Below are positions 9,061 through 18,041 of a DNA stretch of 64,000 nucleotides, one piece after another. The notes beneath the pieces were generated by a model. That model saw only the letters and a list, made by a program, of their open reading frames with translations. It ran no database searches and had not been told where the DNA came from. The position numbers and the translations under genes were made by a program. Position 1 is the first letter of the stretch. Each line of letters starts with the position of its first letter. The stretch comes from DATCJA01 sp963814955 (GTDB lineage: Bacteria; Acidobacteriota; Vicinamibacteria; Vicinamibacterales; UBA2999), in assembly GCA_963814955.1 (NCBI GenBank), contig CAWFEX010000011.1, positions 186,001 through 250,000 of the forward strand, in the 5' to 3' direction.

Positions 9061-9230
9061 TCATTCTTCGTGTTCCCCCTTATGCTTCCGCCGGCGCCAT
9101 GGACGCTTCGTCTTGTCCTCGTGCACCCCACCGGTCTGACGGGGGAGTGGGGCGCGAGGTTTGATCGCCTTCTTTCGTTTAGGTCGTCGGGCCGCCACGG
9201 TCGTGGTGCTATTGTAGTGAGTGTCCCCAT
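9061..9230 (-). CDS. possible small basic protein (with one frame break)
   Basis: A minus-strand frame encodes a strongly basic segment (RRPKRKKAIKPRAPLPRQTG, then VHEDKTKRPWRRRKHKGEHE). This resembles short Lys/Arg-rich conserved proteins of the pRQTGG..DKT type. The frame has no start codon; the ATG at 9230 reads MGTLTTIA in a neighbouring frame, so a one-base correction would be needed. It would be divergent from hflX, with starts overlapping by about 10 bases. Function unknown. Confidence 0.3.
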
Positions 9231-10507
9231 CAAAGCCGGAACGCGCCGCTCTGGTCGGCCTCGTAAGCGGTCCGGGCCGCCGCCTCGATTCCGAGCGATC
9301 GCTCGCTGAGCTGGCGGGGCTTGCCGACGCGGCCGGCGCCATCGTCGTGCTTCAAGTGATGCAGGAACGACCCAGGCCCGATCCCGCGACATTCATCGGG
9401 GCGGGCAAGGTGTCGGCTCTGGCGTCCGCCTGCGCCGAGGCAGGCGTGGACGTGGTCGTTTTCGACAACGAGCTGACGCCGGCACAACTGCGTCAGCTCG
9501 AACAGAAGCTCGACTGCAAGGTGGTTGACCGCACGCAGCTGATTCTCGACATCTTCGCGCGGCGGGCGCGAACCCGCGAAGGCAAATGGCAGGTGGAACT
9601 GGCGCAGCTCAAGTACCTGCTGCCGCGCCTCGTCGGTACCGGCACCGCACTGTCGCGGCTTGGCGGCGGCATCGGTACCCGTGGTCCTGGTGAGACCAAG
9701 CTCGAAACCGACCGCCGCCGCATCCGTACCCGCATCAGGTCGGTTCAGCGGGAAATCGATCACGTCCGGCAGCGGCGCGCTCAGCTCAGAGAACGGCGGC
9801 AGCGACAATCCGTCCCGACGGTCGCCCTGGTCGGCTATACCAACGCCGGAAAGACGACGCTGTTCAACCGCATGACGAACGAACGGGCGGTTGCGTCAGA
9901 CGCGCTTTTCGTGACGCTCGATCCCCTTGTCCGCCAGGTACGTCTTCCGGATCGACGCGAGTTGCTCGTATCCGACACGGTCGGTTTCATCGATCGCTTG
10001 CCACACACGCTCGTTGCGGCGTTTCGGGCGACGCTCGAAGAAGTTGCGGAAGCGGATCTGGCGTTGCACGTCATCGATGCGGCGTCGCCGGAACGTGACC
10101 ACCACATCGCCGCGGTACGAAAAGTGCTGGAGGAGGTTGGCGCTGCGGAGGTCCCTTCAATCGACGTGTACAACAAGGCGGACATTCTCACTGCTGATGA
10201 ACGGCGGCGCATTACCGACCGCGACCCCGGAGCGGCCCTGATTTCGGCGCGCACGGGCGAAGGTATCGACGAGCTCGTCCAGATGATTGCTTCCCGGGTT
10301 GCGCTCGACACGCGGCGCATTACTATTACCTTCGACAGCGACAAGGCGTTCGACCGCGACCAGATTGCCCGGCTCTACCGTGTGGCGCGCGTCGTGAGCC
10401 ACGTCGCCACTAACGGCCGCGTCGTGATCGAGGCCGATGTGCCGCGGCGGTACATTGCGCGGCTGACGGCCCCGCAGCCCCCCGGAGAGACTGCGAATGC
10501 GAGCTGA
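9221..10507 (+). CDS. hflX: ribosome-associated GTPase HflX
   Basis: HflX splits stalled or heat-damaged ribosomes. The 428-residue product has the N-terminal HflX domain (GAGKVSALASACAEAGVDVV), a linker with GGGIGTRGPGETKLETDRRR diagnostic for the family, and a GTPase domain with G1 GYTNAGKTTLF, G3 DTVGFIDRLP and G4 NKAD. GTG start at 9221. The end overlaps by 11 bases the start of the lipoprotein gene, so hflX, the lipoprotein and pgsA form one operon. Confidence 0.92.
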   Translation: MSPSKPERAALVGLVSGPGRRLDSERSLAELAGLADAAGAIVVLQVMQERPRPDPATFIGAGKVSALASACAEAGVDVVVFDNELTPAQLRQLEQKLDCKVVDRTQLILDIFARRARTREGKWQVELAQLKYLLPRLVGTGTALSRLGGGIGTRGPGETKLETDRRRIRTRIRSVQREIDHVRQRRAQLRERRQRQSVPTVALVGYTNAGKTTLFNRMTNERAVASDALFVTLDPLVRQVRLPDRRELLVSDTVGFIDRLPHTLVAAFRATLEEVAEADLALHVIDAASPERDHHIAAVRKVLEEVGAAEVPSIDVYNKADILTADERRRITDRDPGAALISARTGEGIDELVQMIASRVALDTRRITITFDSDKAFDRDQIARLYRVARVVSHVATNGRVVIEADVPRRYIARLTAPQPPGETANAS

Positions 10508-11846
10508 ACGGCTTGCCCTCGTTTTGATGATTGCGTTCGTCGCGGCTGGCTGCGCGACGAGGCCGGCGCCGCCCGTCACCACTTCGCCGGCGTTTCCGGA
10601 GTTTGTGTATCCAGTTCCTCCACGTGGTATCGGCACCGTGGATGATGCCGCTCGTCTCGACCGGGGGTGGCGGTTCCTGCAGGCGAACGACCTGCCGAAT
10701 GCGGATCTCGAATTCAGCGCCGCTCTGAAACGAACGCCGGCACTCTATCCGGCGCGCGCAGGGAGCGCCTACGTTTCCCTGGCCGGACAAAAGCTCGATG
10801 CGGCACTCAGCGGGTTCGATGCCGTCCTGAAGACGGCACCGACGTATGTGCCCGCGCTGATCGGCCGCGGTCAAACTCTTCTGGCCCTGAATCGAGACAC
10901 CGCGGCGCTCGTGGCGTTCGAGGCGGCGCTCGCAGCCGACCCGTCGCTGACGGAGGTACGCCGAAGGGTCGACGTGCTGCGGTTTCGAAGTCTGCAGGAG
11001 TTGATTGAAACCGCGCGGACCGCGACAGCGGCCGGGCGACTGGACGAAGCGGCCGCGGCGTATGAGCGCGCGCTGTCGGCGTCGCCGGATACCGCGTTTC
11101 TGTACCGTGACCTTGGCCTCGTCACACTGCGGCAGGGGAACATCGACTCCGCACTGAATCGATTCCGGCGAGCGGTCCAGCTCGATCCTTCCGATACCGC
11201 CTCTTTCATACAAATCGGCCAGCTGCTCGAGCGGCGGGAAGACTTCGCCGGCGCCGAAGCTGCGTACCGGCAGGCGGCAAACAACGATCCGAGTGCGGAA
11301 CTGAGCGCGAAGCTCGCGGCGCTTGCGGAGCGGTCGCGCGACGCAAACCTTCCGGCTGAGTTCCGGGCGATTGCGGCGGCGCAGCAGATTGCGCGGGGCG
11401 ATTTGGCGGCGCTCATCGGCGTGCGCCTCGAAGACGTCCTGCGGCTCACTCCGGCGAAGGAAGTGGTTGTCACTGACATCGCCGGACATTGGGCCGCGTC
11501 GTGGATTACCGCCGTTGCGCGTGCGGGCGTGATCGAGCCGTTCGCCAACCACACGTTCCAGCCGGGGAGCCCGGTGACCCGGGCCGAGCTGGCGGGCGCG
11601 GTCAGCCGTGTCCTGACGCTTGCGGCGGCGAACCGGCCGGACTTGCGGCCTCATCTCACCGCACGACCCGCAATCGCCGACATGTCAGCCGGCCACCTCA
11701 GTTACCCGGCCGCGTCGATCGCGGTGTCATCGGGCGTGATGCCTCTCGCGCAGGGCGCTCGTTTCGAAGTGGCACGCCCGGTCTCGGGCGCCGAAGCCAC
11801 CAGCGCCATACTTCGCCTGCGCGATCTCACCAGCGCCCAGCGCTGA
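10497..11846 (+). CDS. TPR lipoprotein with C-terminal SLH-like domain
   Basis: A 449-residue lipoprotein: signal peptide with lipobox FVAAGC (Cys about residue 19), then TPR-type helical repeats over about residues 50-270 (for example AAAYERALSASPDTAFLYRD and ALNRFRRAVQLDPSDTASF). An SLH-like module follows at about residues 320-370 (VVTDIAGHWAASWITAVARA then GVIEPFANHTFQPGSPVTRA). It is likely anchored in the membrane, facing the periplasm, with a scaffolding or wall-binding role. Its place between hflX and pgsA, with an overlapping start, indicates shared transcription; no specific function is known to me. Confidence 0.75.
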   Translation: MRAERLALVLMIAFVAAGCATRPAPPVTTSPAFPEFVYPVPPRGIGTVDDAARLDRGWRFLQANDLPNADLEFSAALKRTPALYPARAGSAYVSLAGQKLDAALSGFDAVLKTAPTYVPALIGRGQTLLALNRDTAALVAFEAALAADPSLTEVRRRVDVLRFRSLQELIETARTATAAGRLDEAAAAYERALSASPDTAFLYRDLGLVTLRQGNIDSALNRFRRAVQLDPSDTASFIQIGQLLERREDFAGAEAAYRQAANNDPSAELSAKLAALAERSRDANLPAEFRAIAAAQQIARGDLAALIGVRLEDVLRLTPAKEVVVTDIAGHWAASWITAVARAGVIEPFANHTFQPGSPVTRAELAGAVSRVLTLAAANRPDLRPHLTARPAIADMSAGHLSYPAASIAVSSGVMPLAQGARFEVARPVSGAEATSAILRLRDLTSAQR

Positions 11847-11852
11847 CCCGCC

Positions 11853-12431
11853 GTGGGCATTCTCACCGTCGCCAACCAGCTGACGATTCTGCGGATCATG
11901 CTGGTTCCGGCGTTCGTCCTGCTGGTCGTGTACGGCTATCTCGGGTGGTCGCTGGTCGCGTTTCTCGTGGCTGGCATCACCGACGGGCTGGACGGACTCA
12001 TCGCAAGACGGGCCGGCCAGCGGACGAGTCTGGGCGCATGGCTGGATCCAATGGCCGACAAGCTCCTGCTCGTCACGACATTCATTGTCCTGACGCTGCC
12101 TGGCATCCCGTTGACGAACCATCTGCCGCTCTGGCTGACGATCGTTGTGATCAGCCGCGATATCGTGATCGTGGCCGTCGTCGCGATTATCAGTTTTGCT
12201 ATCGGCCCGCGCACGTTCCAGCCGTCGGTGTGGGGCAAGCTGGCAACGGCCACCTACATCGTCACGAGCGTCGTCGTGATGTATTACAACTTTCGCCAGG
12301 AGGACGCGGTCATCGTCGACGTGTTCATCTGGACGTCACTCATCGTGACACTGGTGTCCGCGGCCGACTACTTCCTGAAGCTGCGCCGTCTCATCAACGA
12401 AACGCAGGAGCCCACGATTTCGCAGGCATGA
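11853..12431 (+). CDS. pgsA: CDP-diacylglycerol-glycerol-3-phosphate phosphatidyltransferase
   Basis: An integral membrane enzyme of phosphatidylglycerol synthesis, 192 aa with GTG start. The CDP-alcohol phosphatidyltransferase motif is complete: DGLDGLIARRAGQRTSLGAW followed by LDPMADK, matching DGxxAR-x8-G-x3-D-x3-D. About five hydrophobic segments are present, and the N-terminal ANQLTILRIMLVPAF is typical of PgsA. It is the last gene of the hflX operon and converges on the polysaccharide locus. Confidence 0.85.
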   Translation: MGILTVANQLTILRIMLVPAFVLLVVYGYLGWSLVAFLVAGITDGLDGLIARRAGQRTSLGAWLDPMADKLLLVTTFIVLTLPGIPLTNHLPLWLTIVVISRDIVIVAVVAIISFAIGPRTFQPSVWGKLATATYIVTSVVVMYYNFRQEDAVIVDVFIWTSLIVTLVSAADYFLKLRRLINETQEPTISQA

Positions 12432-12469
12432 ACCGGCCCGGAAGGCAAACCGCCGCGGATCGGGGCGGG

Positions 12470-13402
12470 TTAGGTCGCGAGTTTGCTCTTGAAGTAGTCG
12501 ACCGTTTTGACGAGACCGTCTTCGAGTCCCACTTTCGGTTCCCATCCAAGCAGAGTTCGCGCCCGCGTGATATCCGGCCTTCGCTGTTTCGGGTCGTCCA
12601 CCGGCAGAGGCCGATACACGACCTTGCTCGATGAACCCAGCAATCCGATGATGACCCGCGCGATCTGCTCGATGGTGACTTCGTGCGGGTTGCCGATGTT
12701 GACGGGATCGTTGGTGTCGGCGTCCATCAATCGGAGCACGCCGTCAACCAGATCGCTGACATAGCAGAAGCTCCGGGTCTGAGTACCATCGCCGAACACC
12801 GTGACGTCCTCACCCCGAAGGGCCTGCGACATGAACGCAGGAACCGCCCGGCCATCGCGCAGCCGCATCCGGGGGCCATAGGTATTGAAGATGCGAACGA
12901 TTCTCGTGTCGAGACCGTGGTAGCGATGATAGGCGAACGTAATCGCCTCGGCGAACCGCTTTGCCTCGTCGTAGACGCCACGCGGGCCGATTGGATTGAC
13001 GTGGCCCCAGTACGCTTCGGTTTGTGGATGTTCGAGCGGGTCCCCGTACACCTCTGACGTCGACGCCAGCACGAAGCGCGCGCGCTTGGCCAGGGCCAGA
13101 CCGAGCGCATTGTGGGTGCCGAGGGAACCTACTTTCAGGGTCTGAATCGGTAGCTCGAGATAGTCGATCGGGCTCGCCGGGCTTGCCCAATGGAGAATGA
13201 CGTCCACCGGTCCGTCGATGTCGATGTACCGGGTCACGTCATGTCGAATGAACTCGAACGCGCGGCCGCGCAGGTGATGAAGGTTGCCGAGATCGCCCGT
13301 CAGCAGGTTATCCACGCCGACGACCGTGTGACCGCGATCGAGCAGCGCTTCGCAGAGATGCGATCCCAGGAATCCGGCGGCGCCGGTGACGACGGCTCTC
13401 AA
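12470..13402 (-). CDS. UDP-glucuronate decarboxylase (UDP-xylose synthase)
   Basis: An extended short-chain dehydrogenase of about 310 aa that converts UDP-glucuronate to UDP-xylose through a 4-keto intermediate. Visible: NAD-binding VVTGAAGFLGSHLCEALLDR, the diagnostic WASPASPIDY, the catalytic YDEAKRFAEA (YxxxK), and RIFNTYGPRMRL. The start is taken as TTG at 13402, overlapping the TGA of the priming transferase (ATATTGA); an upstream indel otherwise fuses the two frames. With ugd at 20.3 kb it completes a UDP-Glc to UDP-Xyl route inside this locus. Confidence 0.87.
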   Translation of the reverse strand: MRAVVTGAAGFLGSHLCEALLDRGHTVVGVDNLLTGDLGNLHHLRGRAFEFIRHDVTRYIDIDGPVDVILHWASPASPIDYLELPIQTLKVGSLGTHNALGLALAKRARFVLASTSEVYGDPLEHPQTEAYWGHVNPIGPRGVYDEAKRFAEAITFAYHRYHGLDTRIVRIFNTYGPRMRLRDGRAVPAFMSQALRGEDVTVFGDGTQTRSFCYVSDLVDGVLRLMDADTNDPVNIGNPHEVTIEQIARVIIGLLGSSSKVVYRPLPVDDPKQRRPDITRARTLLGWEPKVGLEDGLVKTVDYFKSKLAT

Positions 13403-14842
13403 TATGCGATTCCGCGCTGGAACAGGCCGCGAAAAAGCGTGAGCCACATGATCTTCAGATCGAGGGTCACCGACCAGTTCTCGATGTAATACAGGTCTGT
13501 ACTCGATTCGCTTTTCCAGCGAGGTATTGCCGCGCCAGCCGTTCACCTGCGCCCAGCCGGTGATACCAGCCTTCACCTTGTGGCGCAGCATGTACTGCGG
13601 AATGCGGTGCTTGAACTGCTCGACGAAGTAGGGACGTTCCGGCCGTGGCCCGACAATCGACATGTCGCCTGTGAGGACGTTCCAGAACTGCGGTAGTTCG
13701 TCGAGGTCGAAGCGCCGGAGCCACCGTCCGATCCGTGTGGCGCGCGGGTCGTCATCGCGAGCCCATACTGGGCCCGTGTCGTTTTCGGCTCCTTCGGGCA
13801 TCGATCGAAACTTGTAAACATTGAACGCTTTACCGTCGAGACCCATGCGCTCCTGGCGATAGAAGATCGGACCCTCGGACGTGAGTCGGACGAGCGCCGC
13901 AATAATCGCCAGCGGAAGCGACAGAAGCAGGAGCGCCACGGCGGATACGGCGACGTCGATGGCCCGCTTCACCCACGTATTGAAGCCCTGCAGCGGAACG
14001 TCGTTGATGTTGATGATCGGCAGACCGTCGAGATCCTCGAGACGTGCCCGCAGCGCGATGAACTGCAGAAGGTCTGGCACGACCTTCACGTCGATGAATT
14101 CGCGGCTGGTGATTTCAATCAGATCCAGGAGCTTCGAATGTTCCTCGAGCGCCAGAGCCACGTACAAATGATCGACACGCTCTCTCTGCGCGATCTCGCC
14201 GACCTCACTCAGCGTGCCGAGCAGCGGCAGGCCGCGATACCCGAGATGGTCGCCGCCTGCCCGGTCGTCGACGAACCCGACTACCTGATAGCCCAGCTCA
14301 CGATGCTGCAGGATACGGTCCGCAACCATCCGGCCGAGGTCGCCCGCTCCGGCAATCAGGATGCGCTTGAGGCCGATGCCGGCCCGCCACCGCCGCTCGA
14401 GGAGCTCACGCACGGCCTCACGGGAGCTGTATGTGAACAGAACGTTGAGGCCCAGGAAGAGAGCCCACACAATCTGCGACACTTCGTATGCGCCGCTGGC
14501 CTTGGCTTCCTCAGACGCGTAGTAGACCTGCACGTACAACGTCGAGATGACGCCTAGAACCACGGCAAGGATGCTTCCAATCAGGACGGCGAAGAAGTCG
14601 TCTACGCGCGAACGCCCACGACGCAGGCGATACACACCCTGAAGCTGGAAAGCCAACGGCGTGAGCACGACGATGAACGGCAGCACGTTGACGTACTGCT
14701 CGAACGGCGGATATCCGTGCGTGACCGGCACGAGACCGCTTTCGAACCGAATCCCGAATGCCAGAATGAACGCCCACGTGGCCAGAACCGCGTCCGAGAC
14801 GACGTAGCAGGCGACGAGGAGGCGGTTGTAGCGTCTTACCAT
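13399..14842 (-). CDS. polyprenyl-phosphate sugar phosphotransferase (WcaJ/WbaP-type, one-base frameshift)
   Basis: This membrane enzyme starts repeat-unit assembly by moving sugar-1-phosphate to undecaprenyl phosphate. It has N-terminal membrane helices, a CoA-binding-like Rossmann segment (RILIAGAGDLGRMVADRIL), a further membrane helix at about residues 290-310, and the catalytic domain with YKFRSM, LDELPQFWNVLTGDMSIVGP and AGITGWAQVNGWRGNTS. The frame slips after EKRIEY. Deleting one T at about 13498 restores DLYYIENWSV to the usual ending LFRGLFQRGIAY, about 480 aa. Its ATG overlaps the preceding glycosyltransferase stop (ATGGTAA). Confidence 0.87.
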
Positions 14843-15948
14843 CGCGTTCCAACAGGCGAGGCCGTGGTCTCCTCGATCACTTCGCGCATCCGGCGCACGT
14901 GGCGCTCACGCGTGAAGCGCTGCGCCGATGCCGCGATTGTCGCGGGGTCGAAGCGACAGCCGGCAACGCGATTGAGTGCCACCGCGAGCGCCGCCGCATC
15001 GGGCTCATCGAACAACACGCCATTCTCGCCGTCGATCACCGTCTCGGTGGCGCCTCCGCGGCCGAGCGCGACGACGGGACGGCCGCACGCATGTGCTTCG
15101 ACAGGCACGATTCCAAAGTCTTCCTCTCCGGGCAGTATGACAGCGAGCGCCTTTCGATATTCATCGCGGACTTCCTGATCGCTCAACCGTCCAAGAAACT
15201 CCACGTTCTGTCCTGCCCGGGCTTCCAGCCTCCGCCGATCCGGGCCGTCACCGACGATGCGCAGTGCCGCCCCCACCTTCTCACAGGCATCCATGGCCAG
15301 CTCGATTCGCTTGTACGGAACGAGAGCGGACACGATCAGAAAGTGCGTGCCCGGAGTGATGTCGGTGGGATGAAAAAAGACCGTGTCAACCGGTGGATAC
15401 ACGATCGTTGTCTCGCGATTATAGTATCGGCGGATCCGTGCTGCAACGTGCGCCGAGTTGGCGACGAACCGATGCACGCGTGCGGTCGTGGCCACATCCC
15501 ATCGCGCCAGCCTGGCCAGCAGGGGCCGGTACACCCATCGATTCGCGAAGCGTCCCACGCGCGCAGGTCCGAAATACGCATCGAATTGATCCCATGCGTA
15601 CCTCATCGGGGAGTGGCAGTAGCACAGGTGCCGCGCCCGGCCGGGAGGCACAACCGCCTTCGCCGCGCAGTGACTCGAGCTGATCACGAGCTCGTACCGA
15701 TCCAGATCGAACTGCTCGATGGCGAAAGGAAAGAGCGGAAGGTACTTCCGATAACTCGTCGCCGCGAGGGGCAGGCGCTGCACGAAGGACGTCGCAATAC
15801 GATGTCGCTCGATTGTCGGCGACACGGAGCCGCGGACGTAACACAAGGTAAAGATATCGGCGTCCGGATGCAGCTCGCACAAAGCCTCGAGCACGCGTTC
15901 GCCGCCGCGCATGCCGGTGAGCCAGTCGTGAATCAGCGCCGTTCTCAG
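14836..15948 (-). CDS. glycosyltransferase family 4
   Basis: About 370 aa with GT-B fold. The N-terminal start TALIHDWLTGMRGGERVLEAL is typical of mannosyltransferase-like GT4 proteins; the C-terminal donor site has VSALVPYKRIELAMDAC and GEEDFGIVPVEAHACGRPVV (the E-x7-E-like element). No ATG or GTG lies near the natural N-terminus, so the start is probably the CTG at 15948, which overlaps the TGA of the preceding GT gene (CACTGA). The longer open frame upstream is antisense-like sequence inside the neighbour. Sugar specificity cannot be read. Confidence 0.8.
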   Translation of the reverse strand: MRTALIHDWLTGMRGGERVLEALCELHPDADIFTLCYVRGSVSPTIERHRIATSFVQRLPLAATSYRKYLPLFPFAIEQFDLDRYELVISSSHCAAKAVVPPGRARHLCYCHSPMRYAWDQFDAYFGPARVGRFANRWVYRPLLARLARWDVATTARVHRFVANSAHVAARIRRYYNRETTIVYPPVDTVFFHPTDITPGTHFLIVSALVPYKRIELAMDACEKVGAALRIVGDGPDRRRLEARAGQNVEFLGRLSDQEVRDEYRKALAVILPGEEDFGIVPVEAHACGRPVVALGRGGATETVIDGENGVLFDEPDAAALAVALNRVAGCRFDPATIAASAQRFTRERHVRRMREVIEETTASPVGTRW

Positions 15949-17060
15949 TGGCTGCCTCCGACTTCCTGATAGAGCTCCCGCGTTCGGGCCACCGAGCGTT
16001 CCCAGGAGAACTCGCGTGCGCGGGCAATTCCCTTTGCGCGAAGCTCTGCGCTCAGCGCGGCATCGGTCAGAACCCGGTGCATGCCTTCGGCGATCGATTC
16101 CACCTCGTAGGGATCGACGAGTACGGCGGCATCGCCGGTCACTTCCGGCAGCGACGATACGTTCGACGTCACCACCGGGGTGCCGCACGCCATCGCCTCC
16201 AGGGGCGGCAGACCGAAGCCTTCGTAGAGAGACGGAAACACGAACACCTCGGCGAGCCGGTACAACACGGAGAGTGTTTCATCCGGCTGGTAGCCGAGGA
16301 AGCGGACGTGCTTGTGGAGCTTGTGCGTGTGGACGGCGCGCCTCAACGCCGGCAGCTTCGAGATCTCGTCGCCGATGATGAGCAGCTTCAGCTCCTCGAA
16401 GCCGCGATGCCGCAGCATGTCGTATGCCTCGATCAGCCGGACGAGGTTTTTGTGAGGCTTGATATTGCCGACATACAGCACGAAGCCTTGCGTGAGCTGG
16501 TACCGCTCGCGCACGCGTGCCACGTCCTCCTCCGACGGCGCGGCACGAAACCGCTCGTCGATGGCGTTGTAGACGACCACGATCTTCTCCGGCCGGACGT
16601 TGAAAAAATGAATGATGTCGCGTTTGGAAGCCTCCGAGACGGTGAGAATGCGGTGCGACCGTCGGACCGCCATCCACATCGACGCCTTGGCATACGCGTA
16701 CGCCGCGCGGCTCGGCAGGTATTGCGGGAACATCAGGTGAATGCAGTCGTGAATGGTGACAACCGAGCGGCACCGTGTCGCCGGCGGCAGCACATAGTGC
16801 GGCGCATGAAACACGTCGGGGCGCTCGCGGTGGAGGACCCACGGCACGTGAATCTGCTCCCGGAGCGAATAGTTTGGCGACGGCTCGAGCACAGTGCGGA
16901 AGTTCGGCCCCAGTTGACTGCCGACGGACAAATCCGATGCCTGGCAGAGAAGGACGTACTCGCTCTCGCGATCGATGCGGGCCAGATGCCGCAGGAGATT
17001 GCGTGTGTACGTCCCGATGCCGAAATCGTGAAGCTTCCGCGCGTCGATGGCGACCCGCAT
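15945..17060 (-). CDS. glycosyltransferase family 4
   Basis: A 371-residue GT-B enzyme: N-terminal MRVAIDARKLHDFGIGTYTR, acceptor-side TIHDCIHLMFP, linker LYVGNIKPHKNLVRLIEAYD, and donor-side PSLYEGFGLPPLEAMACGTP. I set the start at the ATG at 17060. The upstream 24 codons (KSQSTGHKAQVTT) are translated CTTGTGA-repeat sequence and not protein-like. The gene overlaps the next GT by 4 bases, so the two are translationally coupled within the polysaccharide operon. Confidence 0.85.
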   Translation of the reverse strand: MRVAIDARKLHDFGIGTYTRNLLRHLARIDRESEYVLLCQASDLSVGSQLGPNFRTVLEPSPNYSLREQIHVPWVLHRERPDVFHAPHYVLPPATRCRSVVTIHDCIHLMFPQYLPSRAAYAYAKASMWMAVRRSHRILTVSEASKRDIIHFFNVRPEKIVVVYNAIDERFRAAPSEEDVARVRERYQLTQGFVLYVGNIKPHKNLVRLIEAYDMLRHRGFEELKLLIIGDEISKLPALRRAVHTHKLHKHVRFLGYQPDETLSVLYRLAEVFVFPSLYEGFGLPPLEAMACGTPVVTSNVSSLPEVTGDAAVLVDPYEVESIAEGMHRVLTDAALSAELRAKGIARAREFSWERSVARTRELYQEVGGSH

Positions 17061-17080
17061 CTCTAGTGGACCGGGCGGCG

Positions 17081-17119
17081 TTGTGACTTGTGCCTTGTGA
17101 CCTGTGCTTTGTGACTTGG
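17081..17119. repeat. CTTGTGA-type heptad repeat
   Basis: Near-perfect repeats of TTGTGACTTG/TGCCTTGTGAC/CTGTGCTTTG lie between two glycosyltransferase genes, matching the block at 6688-6726 word for word over much of its length. Confidence 0.7.
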
Positions 17120-17143
17120 CATGCGTAGCCATTATATTGGCCG

Positions 17144-17971
17144 TCAGTCGGGCGGCAGGCGATTGCGCAGTGCGAGATACCTGCGAAGCAGCGGCAGCCA
17201 GTTCGGGCGGTGCTTTGCGTAGAACGCAAGCTGGCTCCGACGGTACGCCTGCTCCGTGAGACCCGGAAGCGAAGCGACCGACCGTCCGCGTAAATGGCGG
17301 ACCTCGGCGTCAGGGACGAAGAGCACCCTGCGGCCGCGCGCGCGAATCGCCGCGCAGAAGTCGACGTCTTCCGCGTACATGAAATATCGCTCGTCGAATA
17401 GTCCGACCGCTTCGGCGTCGGCTCGGCGCACCAGCAAACACGCACCGCTGACCCAGTCAACCACCCGCGCCCGGCGCGTCAGTCGTTCAACGTAACCGCG
17501 TATCAGTGGGGTGCCGCGGTCATTGCCGCGGACGAGCAGCCTCTGGCACAGCTCGGCAAACGGTCCAATCATCGAGCCGAACGACAGCTCCGCGCGCCCC
17601 TGTCCGTCCACGAGACGGGGACCGGCGATCGCGGCATCGGGCCTGGACGCGAGTACTTCCAGCAGGCGCGCGATGGCTCCGGGACCAACCTCCGTGTCCG
17701 GGTTCAGCACAAGCACGAACCCGGCAGTCGAGGCTCGAATGCCGATGTTGTTGGCGCGCGCGAAGCCGAGGTTCGACCCGGCATCGATGATCCTGACGGC
17801 GGGCCAATGCCGCTTGATTGCGCTTGCGGTTCCGTCGGGAGAGGCGTTGTCGACGACAATCGTCTCGCAATCCAGTGGAGGAAGTGTCCGCGCCAGCGAA
17901 TCGAGGCACGCGTCAATCTGCCCGATCGAGTTGTATGTGACGATGACGATCGAGAGCCTCCGAGTGGTCAC
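17144..17971 (-). CDS. glycosyltransferase family 2 (WbbL rhamnosyltransferase-like)
   Basis: 275 residues with a GT-A fold: LSIVIVTYNSIGQIDACLDS at the N-terminus, IVVDNASPDGT, GSNLGFARANNIGIR, the DxD-type element LVLNPDTEVGPGAI, and the acceptor-base region WVSGACLLVRR with FMYAEDVDFCAAIRARGRRV. This arrangement is typical of WbbL-type enzymes that add a deoxyhexose such as rhamnose, but the donor is not proven. It is part of the polysaccharide locus and is flanked on both sides by heptad repeats. Confidence 0.82.
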   Translation of the reverse strand: MTTRRLSIVIVTYNSIGQIDACLDSLARTLPPLDCETIVVDNASPDGTASAIKRHWPAVRIIDAGSNLGFARANNIGIRASTAGFVLVLNPDTEVGPGAIARLLEVLASRPDAAIAGPRLVDGQGRAELSFGSMIGPFAELCQRLLVRGNDRGTPLIRGYVERLTRRARVVDWVSGACLLVRRADAEAVGLFDERYFMYAEDVDFCAAIRARGRRVLFVPDAEVRHLRGRSVASLPGLTEQAYRRSQLAFYAKHRPNWLPLLRRYLALRNRLPPD

Positions 17972-18041
17972 CTTCGACCTCTCACTTCGACCTCTGCGCC
18001 TTCACCATCACCTTTGACTTTTGACCTTTGACTCTTGACTT
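17969..18041. repeat. TTTGACC/TTCGACC heptad repeat
   Basis: The stretch consists of variants of TTCGACCTC, CTTCACC and then CTTTGACTTTTGACCTTTGACTCTTGACT. It overlaps the 3' end of the next GT gene, adding a QESKVKSQR tail to that protein. The same TTTGACY words reappear at 59.15 kb. Confidence 0.65.
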
